DNA of 64,000 bases from contig NZ_QPKV01000008.1 in assembly GCF_003339865.1 (NCBI RefSeq), positions 156,913-220,912 of the forward strand. The letters run 5' to 3'. The DNA comes from Pedobacter chinensis (GTDB lineage: Bacteria > Bacteroidota > Bacteroidia > Sphingobacteriales > Sphingobacteriaceae). Of this stretch, positions 24,447 to 34,413 are shown piece by piece (the stretch's first letter is position 1; each line of letters opens with the position of its first letter). Under the pieces are notes generated by a model that had not been told where the DNA came from, ran no database searches, and saw nothing but the letters and a program-made list of their open reading frames with translations. The translations under genes and the position numbers were made by a program.

Positions 24447-25580
24447 TTAATTATTAAAGATCTCTGCTAGTTTTTTGTTCAATGGCTCGCCTCTTAATCC
24501 ATTTGCGATGATTTTCCCGTCCGTATCAACTAAAAAGCTTGCCGGAACAGCCCTTACACCATATAAACGACCTACCTCGTTGTTCCAACCTTTTAAATCA
24601 GATATATGGATCCAGTCCAAACCATCTTTTTCAATTGCTTCCAGCCAACGCTCTTTAACATTATCTAATGAAACAGAAATAATTTCGAAGCCTTTATCTT
24701 TATAAGTTTCATACTGCTTTACAAGATTTGGATTTTCTGCCCTGCATGGTCCGCACCAGCTTGCCCAAAATTCAACCAGTACAACTTTTCCCTTTAAACC
24801 GGCTAATGAAACTGGCTTACCTACCACGTTGTTCTGGGTAAAAAGTGGTGCTACATTTCCAACAGCAGTAATTTCACTTGCAGCAATGCGCTGCGCCAGT
24901 TCTTTACCCATGTCGGTTTCGCGGTACGCTTTGTTCAAAGCATTAAAAAGGGGTTGAACTTTGGCTACATCTACCTTACTTCCGGCTGCTTCTGATAGTG
25001 CCACCAGCGCGAAGTAAGAAGTTGGGTGTTCTTTTGCAAATTGAAACTGCTTATCTGTTCTGTTCTGGATGTTTTTCCGGTATCTTGTATCTACTGCTTT
25101 TATGTAAGCGGTATCTTTTTGCTGTTCTGGTGTACCACGATTAAAATCGATATTAACCGCCTTGGTCAGGGCCATAATGGTACCTCCTATAGCTTTATTA
25201 TAGGCATCATATTCCTGATAAACTTTTGAGCCACTGAAAACAGCATTTTCTAAGGAATCTTTTGAAGTGATGTTAATTTGCTCCTTACCAAAATAAAAAT
25301 AAATCACATCTCCGGTATAAACCGCCTTACCTTTACCGCCACCAGTATGATCAAGTGCCATACGGGCATAGGCATTGCCGGAAATATGCCCGGCAAACTT
25401 AAAACTTCCATTAACAAGGGCTACAGAATCTTCGTGACTCACACCATTATCCATGTAATCGATATAAGCCATTGCCGGAGTGCCCAGTGTGCCTATTTTA
25501 CCTGTTAAACTAAAATTTGGAGCCTGTGCCAAAGCTAAAAACGGCAACAATACAATAAGGATTAAAAATCTAATTTTCAT
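24447..25580 (-). CDS. DUF4369-TlpA-type thiol-disulfide oxidoreductase
   Basis: 377 residues. The signal peptide ends LALAQ. The N-terminal DUF4369 beta domain spans about 20-115 (FSLTGKIGTLGTPAMAYIDY), a helical linker about 115-235, and an AhpC/TSA-TlpA thioredoxin domain about 240-377. That domain has VLVEFWASWCGPCRAENPNL (active-site CGPC near 273-276) and the cis-Pro loop GVRAVPASFLVD. It is expected in the periplasm, reducing or isomerising disulfides. It is a close paralogue of the next gene upstream and is the last gene of the uptake operon. Confidence 0.9.
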   Translation of the reverse strand: MKIRFLILIVLLPFLALAQAPNFSLTGKIGTLGTPAMAYIDYMDNGVSHEDSVALVNGSFKFAGHISGNAYARMALDHTGGGKGKAVYTGDVIYFYFGKEQINITSKDSLENAVFSGSKVYQEYDAYNKAIGGTIMALTKAVNIDFNRGTPEQQKDTAYIKAVDTRYRKNIQNRTDKQFQFAKEHPTSYFALVALSEAAGSKVDVAKVQPLFNALNKAYRETDMGKELAQRIAASEITAVGNVAPLFTQNNVVGKPVSLAGLKGKVVLVEFWASWCGPCRAENPNLVKQYETYKDKGFEIISVSLDNVKERWLEAIEKDGLDWIHISDLKGWNNEVGRLYGVRAVPASFLVDTDGKIIANGLRGEPLNKKLAEIFNN

Positions 25581-25742
25581 CTATAAAAAGTTTATAATTG
25601 ACTACTCAAAGTCAACAATTAATATTTCTGTTAATGTTAAAAAGCACTGGGTTTGCAAATTTCAACTTCAAACGCCATGCTTGTGCTGAGCTGAACAACA
25701 ACGGGTTTTATGATGTAGGCTTTATTTAACGTATTTTCTCAG

Positions 25743-26885
25743 TTAATTTAGCAGTTCGGCCAGCTTTTTATTTAAAACCTCACCCATCAGGTGCGAGCCT
25801 ATTATTTTACCCTCAGGGCTTATCAGAAAATTTGCGGGCACGCCTGATATGCCATACACTTTACGTGCTTCATTGTCCCATCCTTTAAGATCGGAAATCT
25901 GAGTCCATGTTAATCCATCCTTTTTAATAGCATCTACCCATTTGGCCTTATCTCCATCAACTGAAACGCCGAGTATTTCAAAACCCTTATCTTTATAAGC
26001 TGCATATTGTTTCAAAAGATTAGGGCTCTCGGCGCGGCATGGCGAACACCAGCTTGCCCAAAACTCTATCAACACATACTTCCCTTTAAAATCTGAAAGA
26101 GAAACCGGTTTACCATTGACATCATTTTGGGTAAAATTAGGAGCAGCAGCACCCAATGCTGTTACGGTATGGGCATTTAAAAGCTTATAAAGTCCTTGTC
26201 CTCCATAAGATAAGCGTAGTTTTTCACTCAGATTGTTGAATATGGGTAATGCGATGTCAGATTTTGTGGAATAGCCACTTACCAGCTCTGATAAACTCTG
26301 CAATGCGAAATAAGAGTTTGGATTAGTTTTCGCAAATTCCAGCATTTTTTCGCCTCTCGATTTTCTGAAAGCCTGTACCTGCTTGTCGAGTGCTTTAAAA
26401 TAAAGTGTATCATTCTGCTGTTCTGGTGTGGCCCTGTTTATGGTCACATTGGCGTTATGGTGCACTGTCATTACAGTTGGTCCCACCAGTTTTTCAAAAG
26501 CTTTCATTTCATTGTAAACCTTAGAACCTGTCCATTTTGCATTGTATAAGGAATCTGCAGAGTTGATCCGGATGTTTTCAGGACCAAAATTGACATAAAT
26601 AACATCACCCAATCCTTTAGTGCCATAAATTTCCTTGTCACGAATACCTTCTCTCGATAAGGTGATGCGTGAGGAGGCATAGCCGGTAATATTACCGCTG
26701 AATTTAAATGCACCATTTACCAGTTCACATGAATCGGAACCGCCTTTACCTTCTGAAGTATAGTCTAAATAGATCTTGGCGGGTTTGTTTAAGTTCCCAA
26801 TTTTACCTGTTATGGTAAAATTGGGGGTTTGTGCCGCTACGATGACAGGAGCCAGTGCAGCGAAGATTAAAAGCTTTATTTTCAT
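25743..26885 (-). CDS. DUF4369-TlpA-type thiol-disulfide oxidoreductase, paralogue
   Basis: 380 residues from ATG 26885, chosen because MKIKLLIFAALAPVIVAAQ is a good signal peptide; a longer frame begins 10 codons earlier. Same layout as the downstream gene: DUF4369 (FTITGKIGNLNKPAKIYLDY), linker, and thioredoxin domain with FWASWCSPCRAESPNL (CSPC instead of CGPC) and GISGVPANFLIS. The changed dipeptide between the cysteines should alter redox potential, so the pair may work in different directions or on different partners. The 162-bp gap to the next gene contains no terminator. Confidence 0.9.
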   Translation of the reverse strand: MKIKLLIFAALAPVIVAAQTPNFTITGKIGNLNKPAKIYLDYTSEGKGGSDSCELVNGAFKFSGNITGYASSRITLSREGIRDKEIYGTKGLGDVIYVNFGPENIRINSADSLYNAKWTGSKVYNEMKAFEKLVGPTVMTVHHNANVTINRATPEQQNDTLYFKALDKQVQAFRKSRGEKMLEFAKTNPNSYFALQSLSELVSGYSTKSDIALPIFNNLSEKLRLSYGGQGLYKLLNAHTVTALGAAAPNFTQNDVNGKPVSLSDFKGKYVLIEFWASWCSPCRAESPNLLKQYAAYKDKGFEILGVSVDGDKAKWVDAIKKDGLTWTQISDLKGWDNEARKVYGISGVPANFLISPEGKIIGSHLMGEVLNKKLAELLN

Positions 26886-27001
26886 TTGTTTATTTTTCAT
26901 TTTCTCCATAATCAAATGGAGCTTACCATGGTTAAATAATTATTTCGGTGTTTAATAATTAACTTCATCATGGATGGTTCATATTGTTATTTTAGTTTAA
27001 C

Positions 27002-28420
27002 TTATCTGATGGCTATATCTACAGGAACGCCCGGAATTCCTTCAATCTTCTTAATTAGTATACCATTCATTCCGGTAGTTATATTTAGAAATGAAACAGT
27101 TTCTTCTGTTCCTACCATCAGCGTTTCTTCATTTTCGGTAAGTTTTAACATGGTAATCGTTTTTCCGCTAAAGCTAGTGGCCAATTCTCTCAGTTCTTCA
27201 TTTACAGGGTTGTATCGATAAACCCTACTGCCATTGGCAATATAGATTACCCCATTTTTAGCACCGCGCCATTTTGTATTTTCATTAATTAACTCCTGGC
27301 GCACAAAAGAACGTTTATGTTGAGGTGTAAAGGTAAATGGGCCGTTAAACTCAACATTGAACTTTAATTCATAAATCTTACCATCGGTTCCTTTACAATA
27401 GGCAAAACAATCTGCATTATTAAGTTGCTCCAAATGAACAAGGTCCATACCTACATTTATAGGATCGAAAGCATTTGTTGTGGTAACTGAGTACTGGGTA
27501 CCAAAATAAACAGGAGCTCCGTAAAGATTAATTCGGACAAATTGCTTTCTGTTTCGGTCGAAACCAATAAAATAAGTAGCCGATTGTGTAAAGGCCATCA
27601 CAAAAGACGGAGCCAGTTCATAGTCACCCTCAGCAGGTAAACCAAACATTCCATAAGTAGCAGCCTGATCCCAGGTACTTGTTGTTCCGCCATAAAATTT
27701 ACCATTTACAACCCCCATCATTACCCCCTGGGGATGAGAGATAAGTGAACCAACTTCAAGATCATTTGGCTGCGTAAAGAAGTTTTCTTTTAGTGTATTT
27801 GGATATTTTGGATCTTCCTGCATGGTATTTGGTTCCAGCCTGATTCCGCCATTTTTTGTAATAATCCAATAGCCCAATAACGTACCGCCCGTAAATGTAT
27901 TCTTAAGCAAAAATAAATTTGTGGGGTTTGCAGGCAAATCTTTCCCCTGCATTACCCTGTACAAACGTGCTTGCACACTACCATCTGGTTTTACAAATGA
28001 AAACTGTGTTATTCCATTTTCAACGCTTAACACCGTTGTTCCGCTGGCAAATTCGGTTCCGCCGTCTATATAAAATTTATGGAAATATTTCATTCCATTC
28101 GCTTTGTTGAAAACCGTAAGACGGGCAGCGTATCTTTTAGCCTGCAAACCGAATATGATCCTTAAAGCGGGTCCGGTATATAGAACGTCATTGCCTTCTA
28201 TTACACTGATTCTCCATTGAAGTTCTATATTTGCAGCATCGGCACCTTCTATTTTTGGTTTGATGATCAAACTATCGCCCACGCTTGCAGTGTACACGGA
28301 ATCGAGATTAGACAATTTAGGCTCAATGGGCAGATTGATGTCATAATTGCCCAGATCTTTATGGCATGCAGCGAGAGAAACCACACCAACTATTAACAAG
28401 ATTAATTTTTTAATATTCAT
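27002..28420 (-). CDS. PKD-like family surface lipoprotein
   Basis: 472 residues from ATG 28420, which gives the lipoprotein signal MNIKKLILLIVGVVSLAAC; the frame opens 12 codons earlier inside the upstream gene. The start of the mature protein, HKDLGNYDINLPIEPKLSNLD, with DSLIIKPKIEGADAANIELQWRISV, is typical of the Bacteroidota PKD-like family. The rest is beta-rich with repeated blade-like strands (FVMAFTQSATYFIGFDRNRKQFVRI), perhaps a propeller. It starts 10 bp after the DUF4843 gene stop, so it is in the Sus operon. It is likely a surface accessory that binds or recognises the transported ligand. Confidence 0.85.
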   Translation of the reverse strand: MNIKKLILLIVGVVSLAACHKDLGNYDINLPIEPKLSNLDSVYTASVGDSLIIKPKIEGADAANIELQWRISVIEGNDVLYTGPALRIIFGLQAKRYAARLTVFNKANGMKYFHKFYIDGGTEFASGTTVLSVENGITQFSFVKPDGSVQARLYRVMQGKDLPANPTNLFLLKNTFTGGTLLGYWIITKNGGIRLEPNTMQEDPKYPNTLKENFFTQPNDLEVGSLISHPQGVMMGVVNGKFYGGTTSTWDQAATYGMFGLPAEGDYELAPSFVMAFTQSATYFIGFDRNRKQFVRINLYGAPVYFGTQYSVTTTNAFDPINVGMDLVHLEQLNNADCFAYCKGTDGKIYELKFNVEFNGPFTFTPQHKRSFVRQELINENTKWRGAKNGVIYIANGSRVYRYNPVNEELRELATSFSGKTITMLKLTENEETLMVGTEETVSFLNITTGMNGILIKKIEGIPGVPVDIAIR

Positions 28421-28430
28421 GTTTCTATAT

Positions 28431-29240
28431 TTAAATGACCTCATTGCCGTTTTCATCTATAAAATAATATTTACCATTCTGTATGTTTTTTCTCAGAAGC
28501 GTTTTTTTCGCCGGATTACTTTTATTGTAGAAATAATAGCTATCGGTATTGCCCGCGGTTACCTCTTCAATCACATACCCTTTTGCTACATTTTGAGTTA
28601 CCCAATTAAATGGATTGTTTAGCATAGTGGTTAATAAACCCACATAGTAAAGGTTTTTTGGTGCATCCAGTCCGTCGGTAGTCAGAGAGGTCTGTCCGGT
28701 TACCAGAAGAAACAACTCGTGCTTGGTTCTCGAATAAGGAGGAAGAGGCCAGGTATCCCACCAATCTGGTTTTTCCAGTTTGGAGGAGAATACCACTTTC
28801 GCCCTGATCATATAAGGGATTTCGATACCCAGATCTGGTGTGCCGGTTAATTTGATCAGGATCGAAACCGACCGGTTTTCAAGTTCCTTATCCTTGTTAT
28901 AAATGACCACCGGAATGTATCCTATTCCTCTATTTGGAAGGATTGAATATTGAGCTTTCAAAGCTTCATAATGAACTCCGGGAGTGGCGGTAGAAGAATC
29001 AGTGTCTACCCGTGCACTAAATTTCCGCTCTGCATCGGTTCTGATTCCGGATAAACGTACCGGTAGCCATACGGTATCCTGAGCCAGTGTAGGATTATAG
29101 GCAAAGGTTCTTACTATACTGTCTTTATCAGCATTATAAATATCGAAATAGACATTAGCACTGTGATCAAAACGCATTTCTTCTGCTTTCTTGCAGGAAA
29201 CAAGACAGATGATTGCGAATATTAATATATATACTTTCAT
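28431..29240 (-). CDS. DUF4843-family lipoprotein
   Basis: 269 residues. The lipobox LVSC has Cys near residue 16, followed by KKAEEMRFDHSANVYFDIY, the usual N-terminus of DUF4843 proteins. The beta-rich body includes TPGVHYEALKAQYSILPNRGIGYIPVVIYNK, resembling a Calx-beta-like fold. DUF4843 proteins are regularly encoded between SusD and PKD-like genes, as here. Surface-exposed accessory of unknown binding specificity. It is 30 bp after susD. Confidence 0.88.
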   Translation of the reverse strand: MKVYILIFAIICLVSCKKAEEMRFDHSANVYFDIYNADKDSIVRTFAYNPTLAQDTVWLPVRLSGIRTDAERKFSARVDTDSSTATPGVHYEALKAQYSILPNRGIGYIPVVIYNKDKELENRSVSILIKLTGTPDLGIEIPYMIRAKVVFSSKLEKPDWWDTWPLPPYSRTKHELFLLVTGQTSLTTDGLDAPKNLYYVGLLTTMLNNPFNWVTQNVAKGYVIEEVTAGNTDSYYFYNKSNPAKKTLLRKNIQNGKYYFIDENGNEVI

Positions 29241-29270
29241 AATTTACTATTAATAGGATTTCAAATTGTT

Positions 29271-30761
29271 TTATCTGCCACCATAAACAATCTCATCGTT
29301 AGGAAGAGGAAGTACAAAAATGTTATCGGAAGCAGGAATGATTACACCGGTTTGTCCTACGATGCCTCTGTTAAGCCGTTTGTACATATAGAACAATTGT
29401 CCTTCTGCCAACCATTCCTTACGTGCATCTTTAAGCAGTTCTTTTAATAAATCTTCTTCGTTATTTATGGTCAAAGGATCGCCTATCTGTCTCGCTTCAC
29501 GAACCTGTTTAAGATAATTGACTGCATCAGCAGGATTGGTTGCATATGTACACTCGGCAGCGATGTAATACATCTCACTAAGCCTGATTGCAGGGGCCAT
29601 CAGATAATGTAGATTTGCATTTGCCTCAGTGCTTAAGGGATTTCTGCGGTATTTAACAATGTCATAAGATCTCGATGATTGGTTGGAGGTAGCGGATAAC
29701 CAGTATTTATAACGAGAATCACTTGCTCCGGCTGTTGCCTTTTCATAAATATAATCAGCGGCATCCTCAATCAAATAAAAACCTCTGGTACCACTTTGAA
29801 ACCAATTTTCTTTGATGTCTTTTGCAGCTCCCGGTATGTACCATCCAAAAACAAGTTCTTTATAAAGGATACGGTCTTTTTTGGAATCTTCAAATGCCTC
29901 AAAATCACTTTTTGCAGTCCAGGGGAATTTTTTTGAGTCGATTACTTCTTTAGCATTAAATAAGGCTTTAACCTTATCATTTTTATAAAGGTAAACTCTG
30001 GCAAGCGTTCCGCATACAGCATAATAATTCAGGCGATGCCTTCTGTTCTGCAAAAAAAGACTTGGGCTCTTCTGTTCTGTATTTTTCAGCGTATCGGTAA
30101 CTAAGGGATAGTTTACAATATAACCGGCACTTCGAATCGGATCGACAACTAATAGTTGTTTTGCTTCTTCCAAATCTTTGACGATCAGATCGATGGTTTC
30201 TGACACTGTAGAAAGAGGCGTAACATCCTTGGTGTATTTGTTTGCATAGGGAATTCCTTTGGCAGAGGGATTTCTCAAATAAGAAGGAGCAAAAAGGCGC
30301 AACAGGTCGAAATGTAAATACGCCCTTAATGCAAGTGCTTCTCCTTTAATGATGGCGTAATTGGAACCGCTAAAAATGTTCTTTTTTGCATCCACATTCT
30401 CCAGGATCAGATTACAGTTTACAATTCCGTTATATAAGCCAGCCCATATTTTATCCTTACGTTTGATAAACTCTCCATGTTTATAATTGTACAGTGAGGT
30501 TTGCCTGTAATCCTGTCCGTCTTCACGCATAGAAAAGTTTTGGGCCAGTACTTCTGTTGTACCAAATGTAAGTTCTTTACCATACAGATCTGATTCTGTA
30601 CTGCGGTTATATACTCCATTTATTGCCTCCATAAAGCCATTTTCGGTACTGAATAAAATTGGAGCGGCTATTTCTGATTCCGGCTCAACTTCCAGCCATT
30701 TCTTGCAGGAGCTAAATAGTCCTGTTACTAAGATGAGGCAGATTAACAATCTAATATTCAT
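29271..30761 (-). CDS. SusD/RagB-family lipoprotein
   Basis: 496 residues. The lipobox FSSC has Cys near residue 19, followed by KKWLEVEPESEI, a common SusD N-terminus. SusD hallmarks include NCNLILENVDAKK, EALALRAYLHFDLLRLFAPSY, the segment APAIRLSEMYYIAAECTYA and a C-terminal DARKEWLAEGQLFYMYKRLNRG. It serves as the surface lid for the SusC transporter encoded 34 bp upstream. Substrate unknown; the company of two thioredoxins and DUF4843/PKD-like proteins rather than glycosidases argues for a non-glycan ligand such as a peptide. Confidence 0.93.
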   Translation of the reverse strand: MNIRLLICLILVTGLFSSCKKWLEVEPESEIAAPILFSTENGFMEAINGVYNRSTESDLYGKELTFGTTEVLAQNFSMREDGQDYRQTSLYNYKHGEFIKRKDKIWAGLYNGIVNCNLILENVDAKKNIFSGSNYAIIKGEALALRAYLHFDLLRLFAPSYLRNPSAKGIPYANKYTKDVTPLSTVSETIDLIVKDLEEAKQLLVVDPIRSAGYIVNYPLVTDTLKNTEQKSPSLFLQNRRHRLNYYAVCGTLARVYLYKNDKVKALFNAKEVIDSKKFPWTAKSDFEAFEDSKKDRILYKELVFGWYIPGAAKDIKENWFQSGTRGFYLIEDAADYIYEKATAGASDSRYKYWLSATSNQSSRSYDIVKYRRNPLSTEANANLHYLMAPAIRLSEMYYIAAECTYATNPADAVNYLKQVREARQIGDPLTINNEEDLLKELLKDARKEWLAEGQLFYMYKRLNRGIVGQTGVIIPASDNIFVLPLPNDEIVYGGR

Positions 30762-30795
30762 GTTTTTATATTTTAAATCTGTTAATTAATATCGC

Positions 30796-33700
30796 TTAGA
30801 AAGCGGCTCTGATTGAAAAGGTCAAACTCCTTGTAAATGGATAATTAATTCCCCTTTCTTCTTTTACTGATGACCAACGCACCAGATCATTGGCTGTTAC
30901 CTGAAACATAAGGCTCGACATCGCTAATCTAGAGGCGATTTTTTTATTCATATCATAGGAAAGGTTAAGCGATTGAAGATTGATCAGATTATCAGGCTGT
31001 ATAAATCTCGAACTTACATCAGTCTCACCATTGTCTGCTATATTTTTATAAAAAGAGAGGTCGCCAGATTGCTTCCATTTTTCTTCGAACACGCGTCTGT
31101 CAACATTATATTTTGGATCAGCATTTTCAACACGTTCTACCAGCGTCAGGTTATATTTGTCGCCCCCGAAAAAAGTCTGGAACTGTACATAAAGGCTAAA
31201 TCTTTTATAGTTAACCGTTCCGCCAAAGTAGCCGCTCACTTTAGGATTTGGATCGCCAATTACAACATAGTCTCTCTTATCGTAATCATACGTAAGTGTA
31301 CCATCTTTTTTGAGGTATAGTTCACGTCCGTTTTCCGGATCTATGCCTAATGAGCGCACGCCATAAATGGCATTGAAAGGTTGACCTTCGCTAAACCTAA
31401 GTAAAGGAATGCCCCTGTAACCACCATCTCCTGGTTTCACCGACTGCAGTTCATCTGCCTTATCATTGTATTTTTTTAATGCATTTGAAATTCTTACCAC
31501 TTTGTTTTTGTTGGTAACCAAGTTTGCATTCAGATTCACCGACCAGTCTTTGCTTCTTACTGCATCTACTGTTAGCCCCAGTTCAGCTCCTTTGTTCTCC
31601 ATATCTCCAAGGTTTTCTTTATAAGATAGAAATCCTGTTGATGGAGGCAGGGTAATATCGGCCAAAATATCTTTGGTAAATTTCTTATATACTCTCGGAG
31701 TAATCAATACACGATCTTTAAACAGCCCGATGTCAATACCAATATCCGTCATCCTTGTTTTTTGCCACGAAAGGTTGTCATTGCCGTAACTGTTTACATG
31801 GGCGCCAATACCCGATGAATACCAGTTTCCGGTATTATATCTATAAATGGTTCTGGATAAATAAGGATCAAACTCTACCGAACCTGTAAGGCCCGTGGAG
31901 GCCTTTATTCTAAGTTGGCTAATCACATTATTATCCTGCAGAAATTTCTCCTGATGTGCATTCCATCCTAACCCGAACGACCAGAAAGGAGCCAGCCTGT
32001 TGTTCACTCCGAATTTTGAAGAACCATCAATACGAACGGTTCCATCCATAAGATAGCGATTTTTATACGAGTAGTTCATCGTAACGAAAGAGCCAAGAAG
32101 TCTTGCTTTTTCGAGTCTGCTTTGAGGTTTTCCATCTTCTGCATAGCCCTTGGCAAATCCTATGCTGGTAAAACGGTCATTCGCAAATCCAATAGCAGTA
32201 AACTCTTTTTGATCGCGCAGCTCTGTACGGGCGTTTACACCTGCTAACGCATTAAAATAATTGTCACCGATCTGCTTTAACCATGTTAATCTAATATTAC
32301 CATCCCAATAGGTTTCTTTCATTTCCCTGTTCATGTACTCTCCCTTTTCATCTATTTTATCTGTTGCGTACAGGTAATATCTATTTGCCTGAGGAGAGGT
32401 AAAAACATCATCTGAGTTTGATCGGGTGGTTACGCTCATCTGAGCCCTTAATCTAAGATTATTTGCCACCTCTAAATCTGCAGAGAGGTTATCAATCACT
32501 TCGGTGTATTTAGATTTATTGAAACTGCTTAAACCGGCATCATACAGCGGATTAAAAACATATTCTCTTGATCGATCTTGTTTTTCATATATATCTGAAA
32601 TCCTCATAACCATACCATTAGCATCTTTCAATGGGTAATAAGGATTCATCCGTACATACATAGAAAAATCACCATAGGGAGATTCGGCAGCGCCCATTTG
32701 TGTTACCGATAATTCATTTCTGAATTGAATTTTGTTAACATTATACTGGAAACTCATTCCGCCCGAATATTGATCCCTTTCAGATCCTTTCATTGCTCCT
32801 GGCCTGGTTTGATAGCGAAGGTTTACATTGTATCGAAATGCTTGTGAACCACCATCAAGATTTACGGCATGCTTATGTCCTATGGTGTTACGCAGGGGTT
32901 GCGATAGCCAATAACTGTTCACTCCACCAATAACATTGGCTTTTTTATGGTAATAGATTTCATCGAGCTGATCTTGAGGTACCTGCTGTTTAGAGGAATT
33001 ATATAATCCTGCCAGAACTTCATAATCTAGTTTTTCGGCCGCATTTAAAACCTGATAATCAGTTAGATCTGCAGCAGTAAGATTCAATTCGTAGTTGTAT
33101 TCTACCCGCAATTTCCCCTCTAAGGGCGTTTTAGTAGTAATCACAATTACACCATTGGCTGCGCGTGAACCATAGATTGCTGTTGCAGCCGCATCTTTCA
33201 ATGAGGTAACCGATGCAATCCTGTTAACATCCAGATCAAATACCTTCTGCACGCTTACTTCATATCCGTCAAGCATGAAAACAGGCATGTTTGCCGTTCC
33301 AAGAATTTCGTCTCTTCTCAACACCTGCCCATCACCACTTGGCAACGCTGAGGCCCCTCTAACATTGATAGAAGGAATTCTGTTAGGGTTGGAGCCGGCA
33401 AGATTATTATCAATCAGTTTAAATGAAGGATCGAACGTTCCGATACTTTGCAGCAAGTTTTGTGGATTTACTCTTCTCAGCTGATCTCCGGATATCGTAA
33501 TTGCATTTCCGGTATAGTTATCTTTCTTTATCGTTTGGTATCCGGTTACTACCACATCATTCATTTGCGTCAGCTTTGAAACAAGCTTAATATTCAGTGG
33601 TTCATTCCCCGTTACCTTTACCTCTTGAACTTCATAACCTACATAGCTAAAAACCAGCAAAGCTCCTTCATCTACATTGATTTTGAATTCACCTTTTTCA

Positions 33701-34206
33701 TTTGTAATGCCAATACTTGCTCCATTTTTAATAGATATGCTCACTCCTGGCAATGATTCGCCGTTATCCCTGTCAACAACCTTTCCTTTCACTTCTATTT
33801 TAGCTGAAACCAGTTCAGCCCCAACAGGAATAACAGGAATACTTTCCTTATTACTGATTACAATTGTTTTGTTAACGATGTTAAAATTAAGGTTCTGCCC
33901 TTTTAAAGTGGCATTCAGTGCTTCGTTTAAAGAAGCATTCTTCAGTTCCACCAACACTTCTGGCTTGCCCTGAAGCACCTGTCCTTTGTAAAAAAAGAAG
34001 TAACCCGTCTGTTTCTTAATCTCCTTAAATATATTTTTTAGCGAAGTGGTTCTACGAGATATAGTTACGGTTTGAGAAAATGTGGCGGCGGATATATGTA
34101 ATGCACCGACCAACAGTAATAAAACAGTCAATTTCATGACCAATAAAAATTTAATCCTTACGTTCCGTATTGCGCATACGGGCTTGTAAAGGGTAGTTAA
34201 TTTCAT
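30796..34206 (-). CDS. SusC/RagA-family TonB-linked transporter with STN signalling domain
   Basis: 1136 residues. It has a long N-terminal lead with a transmembrane signal (LVMKLTVLLLLVGALHISA). The STN secretin/TonB short N-terminal domain spans about 45-120 (SLKNIFKEIKKQTGYFFFY), then come a carboxypeptidase-regulatory-like domain about 138-220 (VKGKVVDRDNGESLPGVSI), a plug about 225-360 (NLLQSIGTFDPSF, SRAANGVIVITTKT) and a barrel ending SIRAAF. The STN domain is the part that contacts a FecR anti-sigma factor, and fecR and the sigma gene are directly upstream. The transporter thus both imports ligand and reports its presence. Confidence 0.95.
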   Translation of the reverse strand: MKLTTLYKPVCAIRNVRIKFLLVMKLTVLLLLVGALHISAATFSQTVTISRRTTSLKNIFKEIKKQTGYFFFYKGQVLQGKPEVLVELKNASLNEALNATLKGQNLNFNIVNKTIVISNKESIPVIPVGAELVSAKIEVKGKVVDRDNGESLPGVSISIKNGASIGITNEKGEFKINVDEGALLVFSYVGYEVQEVKVTGNEPLNIKLVSKLTQMNDVVVTGYQTIKKDNYTGNAITISGDQLRRVNPQNLLQSIGTFDPSFKLIDNNLAGSNPNRIPSINVRGASALPSGDGQVLRRDEILGTANMPVFMLDGYEVSVQKVFDLDVNRIASVTSLKDAAATAIYGSRAANGVIVITTKTPLEGKLRVEYNYELNLTAADLTDYQVLNAAEKLDYEVLAGLYNSSKQQVPQDQLDEIYYHKKANVIGGVNSYWLSQPLRNTIGHKHAVNLDGGSQAFRYNVNLRYQTRPGAMKGSERDQYSGGMSFQYNVNKIQFRNELSVTQMGAAESPYGDFSMYVRMNPYYPLKDANGMVMRISDIYEKQDRSREYVFNPLYDAGLSSFNKSKYTEVIDNLSADLEVANNLRLRAQMSVTTRSNSDDVFTSPQANRYYLYATDKIDEKGEYMNREMKETYWDGNIRLTWLKQIGDNYFNALAGVNARTELRDQKEFTAIGFANDRFTSIGFAKGYAEDGKPQSRLEKARLLGSFVTMNYSYKNRYLMDGTVRIDGSSKFGVNNRLAPFWSFGLGWNAHQEKFLQDNNVISQLRIKASTGLTGSVEFDPYLSRTIYRYNTGNWYSSGIGAHVNSYGNDNLSWQKTRMTDIGIDIGLFKDRVLITPRVYKKFTKDILADITLPPSTGFLSYKENLGDMENKGAELGLTVDAVRSKDWSVNLNANLVTNKNKVVRISNALKKYNDKADELQSVKPGDGGYRGIPLLRFSEGQPFNAIYGVRSLGIDPENGRELYLKKDGTLTYDYDKRDYVVIGDPNPKVSGYFGGTVNYKRFSLYVQFQTFFGGDKYNLTLVERVENADPKYNVDRRVFEEKWKQSGDLSFYKNIADNGETDVSSRFIQPDNLINLQSLNLSYDMNKKIASRLAMSSLMFQVTANDLVRWSSVKEERGINYPFTRSLTFSIRAAF

Positions 34207-34413
34207 ACCTTTGTTTTTGAATGAGGTTAATAAAATAGCAGCTGGGTTTCGAAAGCAAGCTGCTTGTCCAAATTTCTACCGGAAGCGTTCCCGCGCTTTC
34301 GGTTTTTTTAAAGGTAGGATGCTAAATTTCTGGTAGTTTTTTCATCATAAAGTTTAGTTTGTTGGTAAATTGGTTGGTTGATTTGCGGCTGTTTAAAGAA
34401 AAGCCATTCTTGT

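Noticed and set aside
24376..24447. Protease gene as the last gene of the thioredoxin operon
   Set aside because: A hairpin with T-run (24393-24425) separates them, so they are treated as separate transcripts.
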